Shown here: in pieces, positions 23,490 to 31,912 of the stretch
Numbering within the stretch: position 1 is the first letter of the stretch
How the letters are laid out: every line of letters begins with the position of its first letter
Source of the DNA: Chelatococcus caeni
GTDB lineage: Bacteria; Pseudomonadota; Alphaproteobacteria; Rhizobiales; Beijerinckiaceae
Assembly (NCBI RefSeq): GCF_014196925.1
Contig: NZ_JACIEN010000004.1
Coordinates: forward strand, 186,001 to 250,000
Length of the DNA stretch: 64,000 nt
Reading direction: 5' to 3'
Program-made: the position numbers and the translations under genes
Notes under the pieces: generated by a model
Seen by the model: the letters and a program-made list of their open reading frames with translations, nothing else
The model's database searches: none
What the model was told of the DNA's origin: nothing

Positions 23490-24977
23490 TCAGTTCGGCT
23501 GTTCCGCCATCCGTCTGCGCGCCTTGAGATCCCGCAGCAGCGGCCACAGGAGCGAGAGGACGGTGAGAACGAGGAAGGTGATCGTGATCGGGCCCGAAAC
23601 GAATTCGAGCACGTTGTCACGGGTCTGCAGCAGGCCGCGCCGCAGGTTGGCCTCCGCCATCGGGCCGAGGATCATGGCGATGCACAGCGCCGCCTGGCTG
23701 AAGCCGAACTTCTGCATGACGTAGCCGAGCACCCCGAAGGCCACCATCGTGTAGAGGTCGACCGGGTTGAGATTGATGGAAAAGGCCCCGATGAAGCAGA
23801 AGGTCACGATGCTCATCGTCAGGAGCCGCTTCGGGATCAGCAGGATGCGCGAGAACAGCCCGATGCCCAGCATGCCGAAGATGAACATGAAGACGGTGGC
23901 GAGGAAGGTGCCGCCAAAAATGCCGACGATGATGTCCGGCCGGCTCTCGAACAGCATCGGCCCGGGCGCCAGCCCCTGGATCATCAGCCCGCCCATCAGC
24001 ACGGCGGTGACGACGTCGCCGGGGATGCCGAGCGCCAGTAGCGGGATGAGCGCCGCCGCGCAGACGGCGTTGTTGGCGCTCTCCGTCGCCGCGACGCCCG
24101 GCACATGGCCCGTGCCGAACTTCTCCGGCGTCTTCGAGGCCCGGCGCGCCTCGTTGTAGGCGATCCACGACGCGGTGCCGGAGCCGACGCCCGGCACGAT
24201 GCCGATGACCGTTCCGATGAGCGATCCGCGCAGGAGGGCGGGCACCGATTCCCGCATCTCGGCGCGGTTCGGCCAGCGGCCGGAGACCTTGAGCGTCACG
24301 ATCTTGTCGCCGACGATCTTCTCCAGCTGCACGAAGACCTCGGACAGGGCGAAGAGCCCGATCAGCGCCGGGGTGAAGGAAAGTCCCGCGGCAAAGCCCG
24401 GAAGACCGAAGGTATAGCGCGACACGCCCGAGATCGGGTCGGCGCCGACCGTCGAGATCAGCACGCCGAGGAGGCCGGCGATCGCCCCCTTCAGGAGGTC
24501 GCCGGACAAGGAGGCGATGATCGTGAGCCCGAACAGGGCAAGAGCGAAATATTCCGGCGCGCCGAACTTGAGCGCGATCGACGCGAGCTGCGGCGCGAGC
24601 GTCGCGAGGACGATGGCGGCGAACAGGCCGCCGACGAAGGAGGCGATCGTCGCCATCCCGAGCGCCTTGCCGGCCTCCCCCTTCTGCGCCAGCGGATAGC
24701 CGTCGAGCACGGTCGCGGCGGAGGAGGGCGTGCCGGGCGTGCGCAACAGGATGGCCGAGATGCAACCGCCATAGATGCCGCCGATATAGATGCCGATGAG
24801 CATGTTGAGCCCGGCGACGGGCGCCATGCCGAAGGTCAGCGGGATGAGCAGGGCGACGCCCATGGTGGCCGTCAGCCCCGGCAGGGCGCCTATGACGAGG
24901 CCGCCGAGCGTCCCGAGGGCGATGAACCACATCACCTCGAGGGAAAGGACGGCGGAAAGATGCTGCAGAATGTCCAT
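23490..24977 (-). CDS. tctA: Tripartite tricarboxylate transporter large permease TctA
   Basis: 495 aa, about 12 helices. Signature regions LGGLVIGALPGLTATMGVAL and IGGIYGGCISAILLRTPGTP, SSAATVLDGYPLAQKGEAGKAL, then GIVPGVGSGTASWIAYNEAR and ESANNAVCAAALIPLLALGI match TctA fully. Inner-membrane, cation-coupled uptake of an organic acid delivered by TctC. Order in transcription is tctB, tctC, hairpin, tctA, unlike the common tctC-tctB-tctA. Ten bases separate its stop from the DapA-family start. Confidence 0.94.
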   Translation of the reverse strand: MDILQHLSAVLSLEVMWFIALGTLGGLVIGALPGLTATMGVALLIPLTFGMAPVAGLNMLIGIYIGGIYGGCISAILLRTPGTPSSAATVLDGYPLAQKGEAGKALGMATIASFVGGLFAAIVLATLAPQLASIALKFGAPEYFALALFGLTIIASLSGDLLKGAIAGLLGVLISTVGADPISGVSRYTFGLPGFAAGLSFTPALIGLFALSEVFVQLEKIVGDKIVTLKVSGRWPNRAEMRESVPALLRGSLIGTVIGIVPGVGSGTASWIAYNEARRASKTPEKFGTGHVPGVAATESANNAVCAAALIPLLALGIPGDVVTAVLMGGLMIQGLAPGPMLFESRPDIIVGIFGGTFLATVFMFIFGMLGIGLFSRILLIPKRLLTMSIVTFCFIGAFSINLNPVDLYTMVAFGVLGYVMQKFGFSQAALCIAMILGPMAEANLRRGLLQTRDNVLEFVSGPITITFLVLTVLSLLWPLLRDLKARRRMAEQPN

Positions 24978-25029
24978 CGGCTCGGGAACGTTTCAGGCGT
25001 GCGGCGCCCCGCACGCGGTCACGGAAAGA

Positions 25030-25058
25030 CGGGCGGGCGGAACCGTTCCACCCGCCCG
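25030..25058 (-). terminator. Hairpin after tctC
   Basis: CGGGCGGG (25030-25037) pairs with CCCGCCCG (25051-25058), and inside them GGAAC pairs with GTTCC, giving a 13-bp stem with one mismatch and a one-base loop on paper. On the minus strand it starts six bases after the tctC stop and is followed by TCTTTCC. It lies between binding protein and permease, so partial termination is likely. Confidence 0.6.
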
Positions 25059-25064
25059 GCCGGC

Positions 25065-26033
25065 CTACTTGTTCATCTGATACATGCCGAGGTCGCGGAT
25101 GATGGCCTCGGCCGTCTGGCTGTCGTTGCGCGCCAGCTCCTCATAGGCGGCGCCGTCGCGGTAATCGACGAACTCGCCGAGATCCTGCATCCGGCGCACG
25201 AATTCCTCGTCCGTGAAGGTCGCCTTCAGCGCCTCCTGCAGCTTGGCGACGACGTCGGCCGGCATGCCCTTGGGGCCGATGACGCCCTTCCACGACGACC
25301 AGGTGAACTTGACGCCGCCCTCGATCGCCGTCGGCGTGTCCGGGAAGGTGTCGATCCGCTTCTCCTCCATGATGAAGAGCGGCTTGATGGCGCCGGACTT
25401 GGCATGCGGCAAAGCCTCGGCCGGGGTCGCCACCATGGCGTGCACGTGGCCGCCGACGCAGGCCGTCATCGCCTCCGACGCGCCGCCGAACGGCACGTTC
25501 TCGAAACTCACCTCGGCGACGCGGCCGAAGGCCTCCATCGCGATGTGATTGGCGCCGCCGGCGCCCGAATTGCCGACCTGGATGCCCTTCGGGTTCGCCT
25601 TCGCATAGGCCATGAACGCCTTGAAATCGGAGAAGGGAGCCTTGGCGCAGGCGACGACGAGCTGCAGGTTGCGGCCCATCAGGGCGATGAACTGGACATC
25701 GTCGAGCTTGTAGTCGGTGCCGCCGTAGTGCGGCAGCAGGGCGAGCGGGCCCTGGGCGCCCATGCCGAGCGTATAGCCGTCCGGCCGCGCATGCAGGGCG
25801 GCCGAGGTGCCGATGGCGCCGCCGCCGCCCGGCTGATTGCGGATCACCATCGGCGGGCCCTTGAGGTGCTTCTGGAAGACGTCCGCCATGATGCGGGCGG
25901 ACAGATCCGTGCCGCCGCCGGCCGCATAGGGCACGACGACCTGGACCGGGCGGGCCGGGAAGTCCTGCGCGGCAGCGGCGCCGGCGGCCAATAGCGCGCA
26001 GGCGCCGAGGATGGCGGAAACGGGTCTCAACAT
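25065..26033 (-). CDS. tctC: Tripartite tricarboxylate transporter binding protein TctC
   Basis: 322 aa periplasmic Bug/TctC protein. Signal peptide MLRPVSAILGACALLAAGAA with cleavage after AAA before QDFPARPVQ; family start FPARPVQVVVPYAAGGGTDL, then VIRNQPGGGGAIGTSAA, GVIGPKGMPADVVAKLQEAL. Bug proteins bind carboxylated ligands; the ligand here is open (C4 or sulfonated hydroxy acid are guesses). AGGAGG precedes ATG 26033. Between tctB and tctA. Confidence 0.93.
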   Translation of the reverse strand: MLRPVSAILGACALLAAGAAAAQDFPARPVQVVVPYAAGGGTDLSARIMADVFQKHLKGPPMVIRNQPGGGGAIGTSAALHARPDGYTLGMGAQGPLALLPHYGGTDYKLDDVQFIALMGRNLQLVVACAKAPFSDFKAFMAYAKANPKGIQVGNSGAGGANHIAMEAFGRVAEVSFENVPFGGASEAMTACVGGHVHAMVATPAEALPHAKSGAIKPLFIMEEKRIDTFPDTPTAIEGGVKFTWSSWKGVIGPKGMPADVVAKLQEALKATFTDEEFVRRMQDLGEFVDYRDGAAYEELARNDSQTAEAIIRDLGMYQMNK

Positions 26034-26076
26034 GGGCTCCTCCTTGATGTCCTTATGATCGACGGCAGGCGGCGCC

Positions 26077-26529
26077 CTAGGGCAGCCAGACGCCGAGAAA
26101 TTGCGTGAAGACGAAGTAGATCGCGCCGGTCAGCACCGCGGGCAGGACGACGAGGAAAAGCCAGTTCCGCTCACCGAGGACGAACATGCCGGCGATGAAG
26201 ACGACGATGGTGGTGGTGAGATAGCCGACGCTCAGGAACAGGCCGGCATAGGCGACAAGGAGCACCACGAAGACGCCGAGCCGCAGCAGCGTCGCCCGGC
26301 TGGTCGCCCCCTGCCCTTCCGCCGCGGCAGGCGTGGCATGCAGCAGCGCGCGCAGCATCATCGCGACGGACAGGATGGCGATGCCGGCGATCATGATCCA
26401 GGGAACGAAGCTCGGGCCAGCCGCCGTGCCGGTCCCCACGGAGGGGATGCGCAGCGTCCACCAGCCGGCGACGCCGCAGAAGGCGAGGAGCACCAGGCCC
26501 AGCCACACGTCCGCCCGCCGTCCGATCAT
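26077..26529 (-). CDS. tctB: Tripartite tricarboxylate transporter small permease TctB
   Basis: 150 aa, four hydrophobic segments: WLGLVLLAFCGVAGWW, FVPWIMIAGIAILSVAMML, LGVFVVLLVAYAGLFLSVGY with TTTIVVFIAGMFVLG, and the last LVVLPAVLTGAIYFVFTQFL. The conserved FTQFLGVWLP end is typical for TctB. First gene of the operon; TGGAGGAAGC precedes the start and an operator with TTGACA lies 55 bases upstream. Confidence 0.9.
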   Translation of the reverse strand: MIGRRADVWLGLVLLAFCGVAGWWTLRIPSVGTGTAAGPSFVPWIMIAGIAILSVAMMLRALLHATPAAAEGQGATSRATLLRLGVFVVLLVAYAGLFLSVGYLTTTIVVFIAGMFVLGERNWLFLVVLPAVLTGAIYFVFTQFLGVWLP

Positions 26530-26583
26530 GCTTCCTCCATTCGCGCTCTTGCGGCGCCGCCCGATTCATCGCCGCAATCCCTC

Positions 26584-26822
26584 AAGTTGTCAACTTCGCA
26601 AGGCAACGGCGCATGCGTTTCCGTCTCTCACACGAGCCATTTCGTTGTTTTATATGAGAAATCTTCCAATCACTCTGATTTTTCGGTCACTCGCCAGTTG
26701 GTTGGCCCATCGCACCGCCCTGCATTTAAGCCTTTGTTTTTGAACAAATTCGACGGCAATCGAGGCGTTGAGGAGGCTGCTTCTGTCATAAGTTGACAAG
26801 TGAAAGCAGGCACCTCTATCAA
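26584..26822. promoter_or_regulatory. Divergent promoter region with paired TTGTCAACTT operators
   Basis: AAGTTGTCAACTT (26584-26596) and AAGTTGACAAGT (26790-26801) share the 10-mer TTGTCAACTT in opposite orientations. Each contains TTGACA positioned as a -35: on the minus strand for tctB, and on the plus strand at 26793-26798 with TATCAA at 26817-26822 (spacing 18) for the alcohol dehydrogenase. Binding would block both promoters. The 414-base gap is AT-richer than its surroundings and holds no convincing gene. Confidence 0.6.
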
Positions 26823-26943
26823 CGGGTATGCGGCGGTTTTGTCCGCTGCGCCGTGACCAATCCCGGGCTCTGCCTGCGCGGATATCACGGCCGGTTCTTC
26901 GGCGTCGTCGGGCACGTCCTGCGGCCCGGCAGGGAGGCATCAC

Positions 26944-28056
26944 ATGAGCATGTTCGACCGTCCCATCGAGATCCTGCGCCCGCCGGCCGTTCGCTTCGGC
27001 CCGGGCCAGCTCGACACGCTGGCGCCGTGGGCGGCGCAGCGCGGCGGCAGGGCCTTCGTGATCGCCGACGCGTTCAATGCGGGACGCGTGGACATGCTCG
27101 GCCTCGGCAGCACCGCCGTCTTTGGCGACGTGCAGCCGGAGCCGGCCATCACCGACCTCGAGGCGGCGCTCGCGGCAGCGGGAGGCTGCAGCCCCGACGT
27201 CATCATCGGCTTCGGCGGCGGCAGCGCCATGGACATCGCCAAGCTCGTCGCCGTCATGCTGGGCTCCGGCCGCGCCTTGGCCGACATCAGCGGACCGGAC
27301 CGCGCGCCGCCCCGCACGGTCGGCCTCGTGCAGATCCCGACGACCGCCGGCACGGGCAGCGAGGCCGGCACCCGCGCGCTCGTGACCGACCCGGCGACGA
27401 TGAACAAGGTGGCGACCGAGAGCCGCGGCATGCTCGCGGATCTCGTCATCATCGACCCCGCGCTGACGCTGACGGTGCCTCCCGCCGTCACGGCGGCGAC
27501 GGGTGTCGACGCCCTCGCCCATTGCGTGGAAGCCTTCACCAGCAAGCGCGCGCATCCGCTCATCGATGCCTATGCGCTGCAGGGCATCGAGCTCGTCGGC
27601 CGCTACCTGCGGCGCGCGGTGGAGAACGGCGCGGATGTGGAGGCCCGCACGGGACTGGCGCTCGCGGCGTTCTACGGCGGCGTCTGCCTCGGGCCGGTCA
27701 ATACGACGGCGGGACACGCCATCGCCTATCCGCTCGGCACCCGGCACAAGATCGCCCACGGCATCGCCAATGCGCTGATCTTCCCCCATGTGCTCGCGGC
27801 CAATGCCGCCGCGGTGCCGGACAAGACGGCCGCCGTGTGCCGGGCGCTCGGCCGGCCCGACGGCGTGGTCTTCGAGGCGGCCTACGGGTTCTGTGCCGAC
27901 CTCGGGCTCGACATGTCCCTCTCCGGCCACGGCGTGCCGCGCGACGACCTGCCGGCCATGGCACGCGAGGCCCACGCCATCCGCCGGCTGCTCGACTTCA
28001 ATCCCCGCGACCTCGGCGAAGCGGACATCCTCGCCATCTACGAGGCGGCGTTCTGA
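26944..28056 (+). CDS. Iron-containing alcohol dehydrogenase / maleylacetate reductase family
   Basis: 370 aa group III alcohol dehydrogenase. NAD-binding GFGGGSAMDIAKLVAVML; metal ligands Asp189 and His193 in GVDALAHCVEAFTS, His258 in TAGHAIAYPLG and His272 in HKIAHGIANAL; PTTAGTGSEAG is the classic family string. Reduces or oxidises a carbonyl/alcohol with NAD(P)H; members include maleylacetate reductases, 4-hydroxybutyrate and lactaldehyde dehydrogenases. Divergent from the tct operon and sharing its operators, so probably part of the same catabolism. Ends 10 bases before the convergent maiA. Confidence 0.87.
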   Translation: MSMFDRPIEILRPPAVRFGPGQLDTLAPWAAQRGGRAFVIADAFNAGRVDMLGLGSTAVFGDVQPEPAITDLEAALAAAGGCSPDVIIGFGGGSAMDIAKLVAVMLGSGRALADISGPDRAPPRTVGLVQIPTTAGTGSEAGTRALVTDPATMNKVATESRGMLADLVIIDPALTLTVPPAVTAATGVDALAHCVEAFTSKRAHPLIDAYALQGIELVGRYLRRAVENGADVEARTGLALAAFYGGVCLGPVNTTAGHAIAYPLGTRHKIAHGIANALIFPHVLAANAAAVPDKTAAVCRALGRPDGVVFEAAYGFCADLGLDMSLSGHGVPRDDLPAMAREAHAIRRLLDFNPRDLGEADILAIYEAAF

Positions 28057-28065
28057 ACCTGGCGC

Positions 28066-28701
28066 CTATTCCGCGTCGGGCTGCACCGACGGATGCGCGC
28101 TGCGGAAGGCCGCATGGCTGGCTGCGCGTTCCTCGACACGCAGGATGCGCGGACAGGCATCGAGCGGCACGTCGAACCGCCGGGCGGCATAGAGCTGCGG
28201 GATGAGATAGACGTCGGCGAGCGACGGCTCGGGCCCGAAGCAGAAGCCCTCGTCCCCGATGAGGGCCTCGACCGCCGCGAGCCCCTTGCCCATCCAGGTC
28301 GTGATCCAGTCGCTCACCTCCGGCTCCGAGCGGCCAAACACTTTCCTCAGGTGGTTGAGCGGCCCGACATTGTGCAGGGCATGGATGTCGCAGCCGATGA
28401 TGGCCGCGACCGCCCTCACCCTGGCGCGCGCCACCGGATCGGCCGGCAGCAGCGCCGGCCTCGGATGGACCTCCTCCAGATATTCGAGGATCGCGGGCGA
28501 CTGGATGAGCACCGTGCCGTCGTCGAGCGCCAGCGCCGGCACGCGCCCCTGCGGGTTGATCGCCCTGTAGGTCGGCCCGTTCTGCTCGCCGCCGTCGCGC
28601 ACGAGGTGGACGAAGGCTTGCTCGACCGGAATGTTCTTCAGCGCCAGGGCGATGCGCACGCGATAGGACGAGGTCGATCGCCAATAGGTGTAGAGCTTCA
28701 T
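28066..28701 (-). CDS. maiA: Maleylacetoacetate isomerase
   Basis: 211 aa zeta-class GST. MKLYTYWRSTSSYRVRIALA with the glutathione/active-site STSSYR, PQGRVPALALDDG, LIQSPAILEYLEEVHP, and the zeta-type IGCDIHALHNVGPLNHL and SLADVYLIPQLYAARR are all present. Isomerises maleylacetoacetate to fumarylacetoacetate using glutathione. It begins one base after the stop of a 46-codon ORF (TGACATG), which itself overlaps hmgA, so all three are coupled in the homogentisate operon. Confidence 0.93.
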   Translation of the reverse strand: MKLYTYWRSTSSYRVRIALALKNIPVEQAFVHLVRDGGEQNGPTYRAINPQGRVPALALDDGTVLIQSPAILEYLEEVHPRPALLPADPVARARVRAVAAIIGCDIHALHNVGPLNHLRKVFGRSEPEVSDWITTWMGKGLAAVEALIGDEGFCFGPEPSLADVYLIPQLYAARRFDVPLDACPRILRVEERAASHAAFRSAHPSVQPDAE

Positions 28702-28702
28702 G

Positions 28703-28843
28703 TCAGGCCTCCGGCGGCGCGGGCAGGATCGTGGCACGGCACGCGCCGAAGCCGTTGGGGATCGGGTGGCCGCCGGCCGCGGCCTCCCGGCTTTTCAGTT
28801 GCGGCCCATAGGGCTCGCCGAGCCCTGCCATGGCGCTGCTCAT
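28703..28843 (-). pseudogene. 46-codon ORF resembling a fumarylacetoacetase remnant
   Basis: The start ATG (28843) overlaps the hmgA stop by four bases and the stop is one base before maiA, the exact place where fumarylacetoacetase lies in many hmgA-fah-maiA operons. The second half, GGHPIPNGFGACRATILPAP, resembles the FAH C-terminus (pattern GFGxCxxxVLPA); the first half has YGPQLKSRE, reminiscent of the SGPxxxSRGS region. FAH normally has about 420 residues, so if this is its remnant some 1.1 kb was lost in frame. Alternatives: a genuine small coupled protein, or a join error in the assembly. The homology is judged by eye. Confidence 0.55.
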
Positions 28844-30198
28844 GGCCTCTGCGGATCGAAATGGATCTTCAGCTTGCGACCATAGGCCCGATAGTCCTTC
28901 TGCAGCGCCTCGGTTCCGGCGGCGAAGGCGCTCACCTTCTGCGGGAAGCGCGTCTCGAACATGAAGGCGAGCGTGCCCTCCAGCCTGTGCGGCTTCAGCT
29001 CGACGTTGCTCGCCCTCTCGAAGGCGTCCACGTCGGGCCCGTGCGGCAGCATCGTGTTGTGCAGCGAGATGCCGCCGGGCACGAAGCCACCGCCGGTCTT
29101 GGCGTCATAGACGCCGTAGACGAGCCCCATGAACTCGCTCATCACGTTCATGTGGTACCAGGGCGGGCGGAAGGTGTTCTCGGCGACCAGCCAGCGATCC
29201 GGGAAGATGACGAAGTCGACATTGGCCGTTCCGGGCGTCTCCGACGGAGAGGTCAGCACGGTGAAGATCGACGGGTCGGCGTGGTCGTAGAGGACCGGCC
29301 CGACCGGCGAATAGCGGCGCAGGTCATATTTGTAGGGCGCGTAGTTGCCGTGCCAGGCGACGACATCGAGCGGGGAGCGGTCGATGTCCGCGGCCCAGAG
29401 CGTGCCGCCCCATTTCACATACATCGTCGAGGCCGCCTCGCGGTCCTCATAGGCGGCGACCGGCGTCAGGAAGTCGCGCGGATTGGCGAGGCAGTTGGCG
29501 CCGATCGGCCCACGCTCGGGCAGGCTGAAGGCCCCGCCGTAGTTCTCGCACAGATAGCCGCGTGCCGGCCCGCCCCGCAGCTCGACGCGGATCTTCACGC
29601 CGCGCGGGATGACGGCGATCTCGCCCGGCTCGATATCGATGATGCCGAACTCGGTCCACAGGCGCAGCTCGCCTTGCTGCGGCACGAACAGCATCTCGCC
29701 ATCGGCGTTGTAGAAATATTCGCCCGCCATCGAGCGGGTGACGAGATAGACATGCGCGCCCATGCCGGCCTGCGCACCGGCATCGCCCGCCGTCGTGATG
29801 GTGCGGATTCCTTCGAGGAAGGACAACTCTTCGTCGGGGATCGGTATCGGATCCCAGCGCATGGGCGCGATCGGCACCTCGGCCTCGGCCGCCGGCGCCG
29901 TGCGCCACAGGCCGATATCCACCTGCCGGAACTCGCCCCAATGGGCCACCGTCGGGCGGATGCGGTAGAGCCACGAGCGCTCGTTCGTCGTGCGCGGCGC
30001 CGTGAAGGGGGAGCCGCTGAGCTGCTCGGCATAGAGGCCATAGGCGCATTTCTGCGGGGAGTTGCGGCCGAGCGGCAGCGCGCCGGGCAGCGCCTCGGTC
30101 TCGAAACCGTTGCCGAAGCCCGACATGTAGCCCCGCTGGATGGCGCTCTCGGGCCGCTCCGCACGGCCGGCATCAGGGGATGAATGCTGGTCATTCAT
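28840..30198 (-). CDS. hmgA: Homogentisate 1,2-dioxygenase
   Basis: 452 aa, usual length. [58 protein letters not shown] at the N-terminus; iron-site region [37 protein letters not shown] near the C-terminus carrying the Glu and His ligands. Opens the ring of homogentisate to maleylacetoacetate in tyrosine/phenylalanine degradation. AGGAGG eight bases before ATG 30198 sets the start. First gene of the hmgA-ORF-maiA unit; no regulator of the HmgR kind adjoins. The 177 bases upstream to 30375 show nothing else. Confidence 0.96.
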   Translation of the reverse strand: MNDQHSSPDAGRAERPESAIQRGYMSGFGNGFETEALPGALPLGRNSPQKCAYGLYAEQLSGSPFTAPRTTNERSWLYRIRPTVAHWGEFRQVDIGLWRTAPAAEAEVPIAPMRWDPIPIPDEELSFLEGIRTITTAGDAGAQAGMGAHVYLVTRSMAGEYFYNADGEMLFVPQQGELRLWTEFGIIDIEPGEIAVIPRGVKIRVELRGGPARGYLCENYGGAFSLPERGPIGANCLANPRDFLTPVAAYEDREAASTMYVKWGGTLWAADIDRSPLDVVAWHGNYAPYKYDLRRYSPVGPVLYDHADPSIFTVLTSPSETPGTANVDFVIFPDRWLVAENTFRPPWYHMNVMSEFMGLVYGVYDAKTGGGFVPGGISLHNTMLPHGPDVDAFERASNVELKPHRLEGTLAFMFETRFPQKVSAFAAGTEALQKDYRAYGRKLKIHFDPQRP

Positions 30199-30375
30199 GA
30201 GCGGAACCTCCTGTCTGGTCACTTGCGTGGCCCCCATCTGCGGCGGCCGCCGCCCGGATCCGCGCGAGGCTTGGCCAGCCAGGCCGTGCGGACCCTGGAG
30301 GAACGACGCGACCGATTCTGAGCCCGACTGCCCTTCGCCGGAAGGCCGGTCGCGAGATCGTGCCCGGAACGCTCG

Positions 30376-30996
30376 TCAGCGCGGCCGGGTCGCCTGCATC
30401 GAAGGGCGCTCGGCAAAGGTGGCATACCACCCGGCGAGCGCGGGGTGCGGGTCGCGCCAATTCTTGTCGGCGAAGCGGAAGTCGAGATAGCCGAGGGCGC
30501 AGGCGGCGGCGATGCTGCCGGCATTGACCGGCCCCTCCAGCAGCGGCAGCCAATGCTGCGACAGTTCGGCGAGGCCGCTGTCGATCTTCTCCATCTGGCC
30601 TGCGTACCACGCATCCCAGCGCAGTTCCTCGGGGCGCAGCACCGTCTCGTAGCGGCACAGGAGAGCCGCATCGAGCATCGAATCGGCCAGCGCCTCCAGC
30701 GTCAGGACGCGGAAGCGCTCGGGTCCCTCGGCCGGCAGGAGGCGCGGCGCCTCGGCGAGACTGTCCACATAGGCGCAGATGACGCGGCTGTCGTAGAGCG
30801 CCGAGCCGTCCGGCAGGAGGGCCGTTGGCACCTTGCCGGAGGGGTTGTGGGCGACGATCGTGGCGTCGCGCTTCACCGGCCCTGCCGCGGAGGGCAGCAG
30901 CGCGATCGCGTCGGCGACGCCCTTCTCGTGCGCGCTGACGAGCACCTTGCGCACATAGGGCGAGGCCGGGGAGTGGAAAAGCTGGAAGGCGGTCAT
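30376..30996 (-). CDS. Glutathione S-transferase family protein
   Basis: 206 aa. Thioredoxin-like half FQLFHSPASPYVRKVLVSAH, NPSGKVPTALLPDG, LYDSRVICAYVDSL; helical half ending LAGWYATFAERPSMQATRPR. Paralogous in pattern to the GST at 9454. Its ATG overlaps the stop of the GntR gene by four bases, an unusual regulator-enzyme coupling that suggests the GST belongs to the pathway controlled by that regulator (the divergent SDR-TRAP block) rather than to homogentisate breakdown. Confidence 0.88.
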   Translation of the reverse strand: MTAFQLFHSPASPYVRKVLVSAHEKGVADAIALLPSAAGPVKRDATIVAHNPSGKVPTALLPDGSALYDSRVICAYVDSLAEAPRLLPAEGPERFRVLTLEALADSMLDAALLCRYETVLRPEELRWDAWYAGQMEKIDSGLAELSQHWLPLLEGPVNAGSIAAACALGYLDFRFADKNWRDPHPALAGWYATFAERPSMQATRPR

Positions 30997-31754
30997 GCGG
31001 CTGTTCCGTTTCTGACTGATCGGTTGCGGGATCTGGCTCGCCTTTGCGGCTGGGACACGAAAACACCGCGCGGGTCGGCCTCGAGCCGCTTCATGAGCAG
31101 CTTCCCGGCGAAAGTCACGTGCTCGATCATCAGGTGCTCGGCGCGCACGGCCTCGCCCGCGGCGATGGCGTCGGCGATGCGATGATGATCGTCGTGCGAG
31201 CGGTAGATGATGTCGAAATTGTCCCACAGGAAGATACGGTCGGACGCCAGCGGCACGTTGTGCGTCTGGTGGACGAAGCTTTGGATCCAAGGATTGTCGG
31301 CCGCCGCCATGATGAGCTCGTGGAAGGCGACGTTCATGCGCCGGTAGGCCGGCAGCAGCGCCGGATCGAGCACGCCGCCGGCGAGAATGCGATCCCCCTC
31401 CGCCACGAGCTCGCCGAAGCGCGCCAGCGTCTCCTCCGGCAGGCGCCGGCAGGCGGCATAGCGGCAGGCGAGCCCCTCGAGCTCGGCGCGCACGGCAAAG
31501 GCCGCCTGCACATCGGCCAGCGAGAAGCTGCGCACCCGATAGCCGCGGTTGGCCTCGTATTCGATGAGCCCCTGCTGCGCGATCATGGCAAGGGCCGTGC
31601 GCAGCGGCGTGCGCGACACCCCGAGCATCTCCGACAGATGGTCCTGCTGCAGCCGGCTGCCCGGCTCCAGCTCCCCCTCGAGGATCTTCTCGCGAATGGC
31701 GCGGACGACGAGGTCCACGCTGGTGATGTCGGCGGATGAAGACATGTCGCTCAT
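30993..31754 (-). CDS. GntR/FCD-family transcriptional regulator
   Basis: 253 aa. Winged HTH VDLVVRAIREKILEGELEPG, SRLQQDHLSEMLGVSRTPLR, QQGLIEYEANRGYRV; FCD domain with VRAELEGLACRYAA, FHELIMAAADNPW, the SHDDHHRIADAIAAGEAVRA stretch and EHLMIEHV, retaining the metal-binding histidines. Divergent from the SDR gene at 31913 across a gap with two TGGATCCA sites, so it likely represses itself and the SDR-TRAP operon. Basic tail RRARSRNRS at the C-terminus. Confidence 0.9.
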   Translation of the reverse strand: MSDMSSSADITSVDLVVRAIREKILEGELEPGSRLQQDHLSEMLGVSRTPLRTALAMIAQQGLIEYEANRGYRVRSFSLADVQAAFAVRAELEGLACRYAACRRLPEETLARFGELVAEGDRILAGGVLDPALLPAYRRMNVAFHELIMAAADNPWIQSFVHQTHNVPLASDRIFLWDNFDIIYRSHDDHHRIADAIAAGEAVRAEHLMIEHVTFAGKLLMKRLEADPRGVFVSQPQRRARSRNRSVRNGTAA

Positions 31755-31803
31755 GGTTTCAACCTAGCACGGCCGACGCCGCGCACAAGCCCGTCGGACA
31801 AAA

Positions 31804-31867
31804 AATGGATCCAATGAAGCGCAGTTTGGAACTTTGATCATTGACATGGCGCAATATTGGATCCACT
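31804..31867. promoter_or_regulatory. Paired TGGATCCA operators between divergent GntR and SDR genes
   Basis: AATGGATCCAAT (31804-31815) and ATTGGATCCACT (31856-31867) each differ by a base or two from a full ATTGGATCCAAT palindrome. Their centres are 52 bp apart, five helical turns. TTGACA near 31841 between them could serve the plus-strand promoter. Likely sites of the adjacent GntR protein. Confidence 0.6.
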
Positions 31868-31912
31868 TTTCCGGCCAATGCACGCACAAGAATACGTTCA
31901 GGGAGGCATCTG

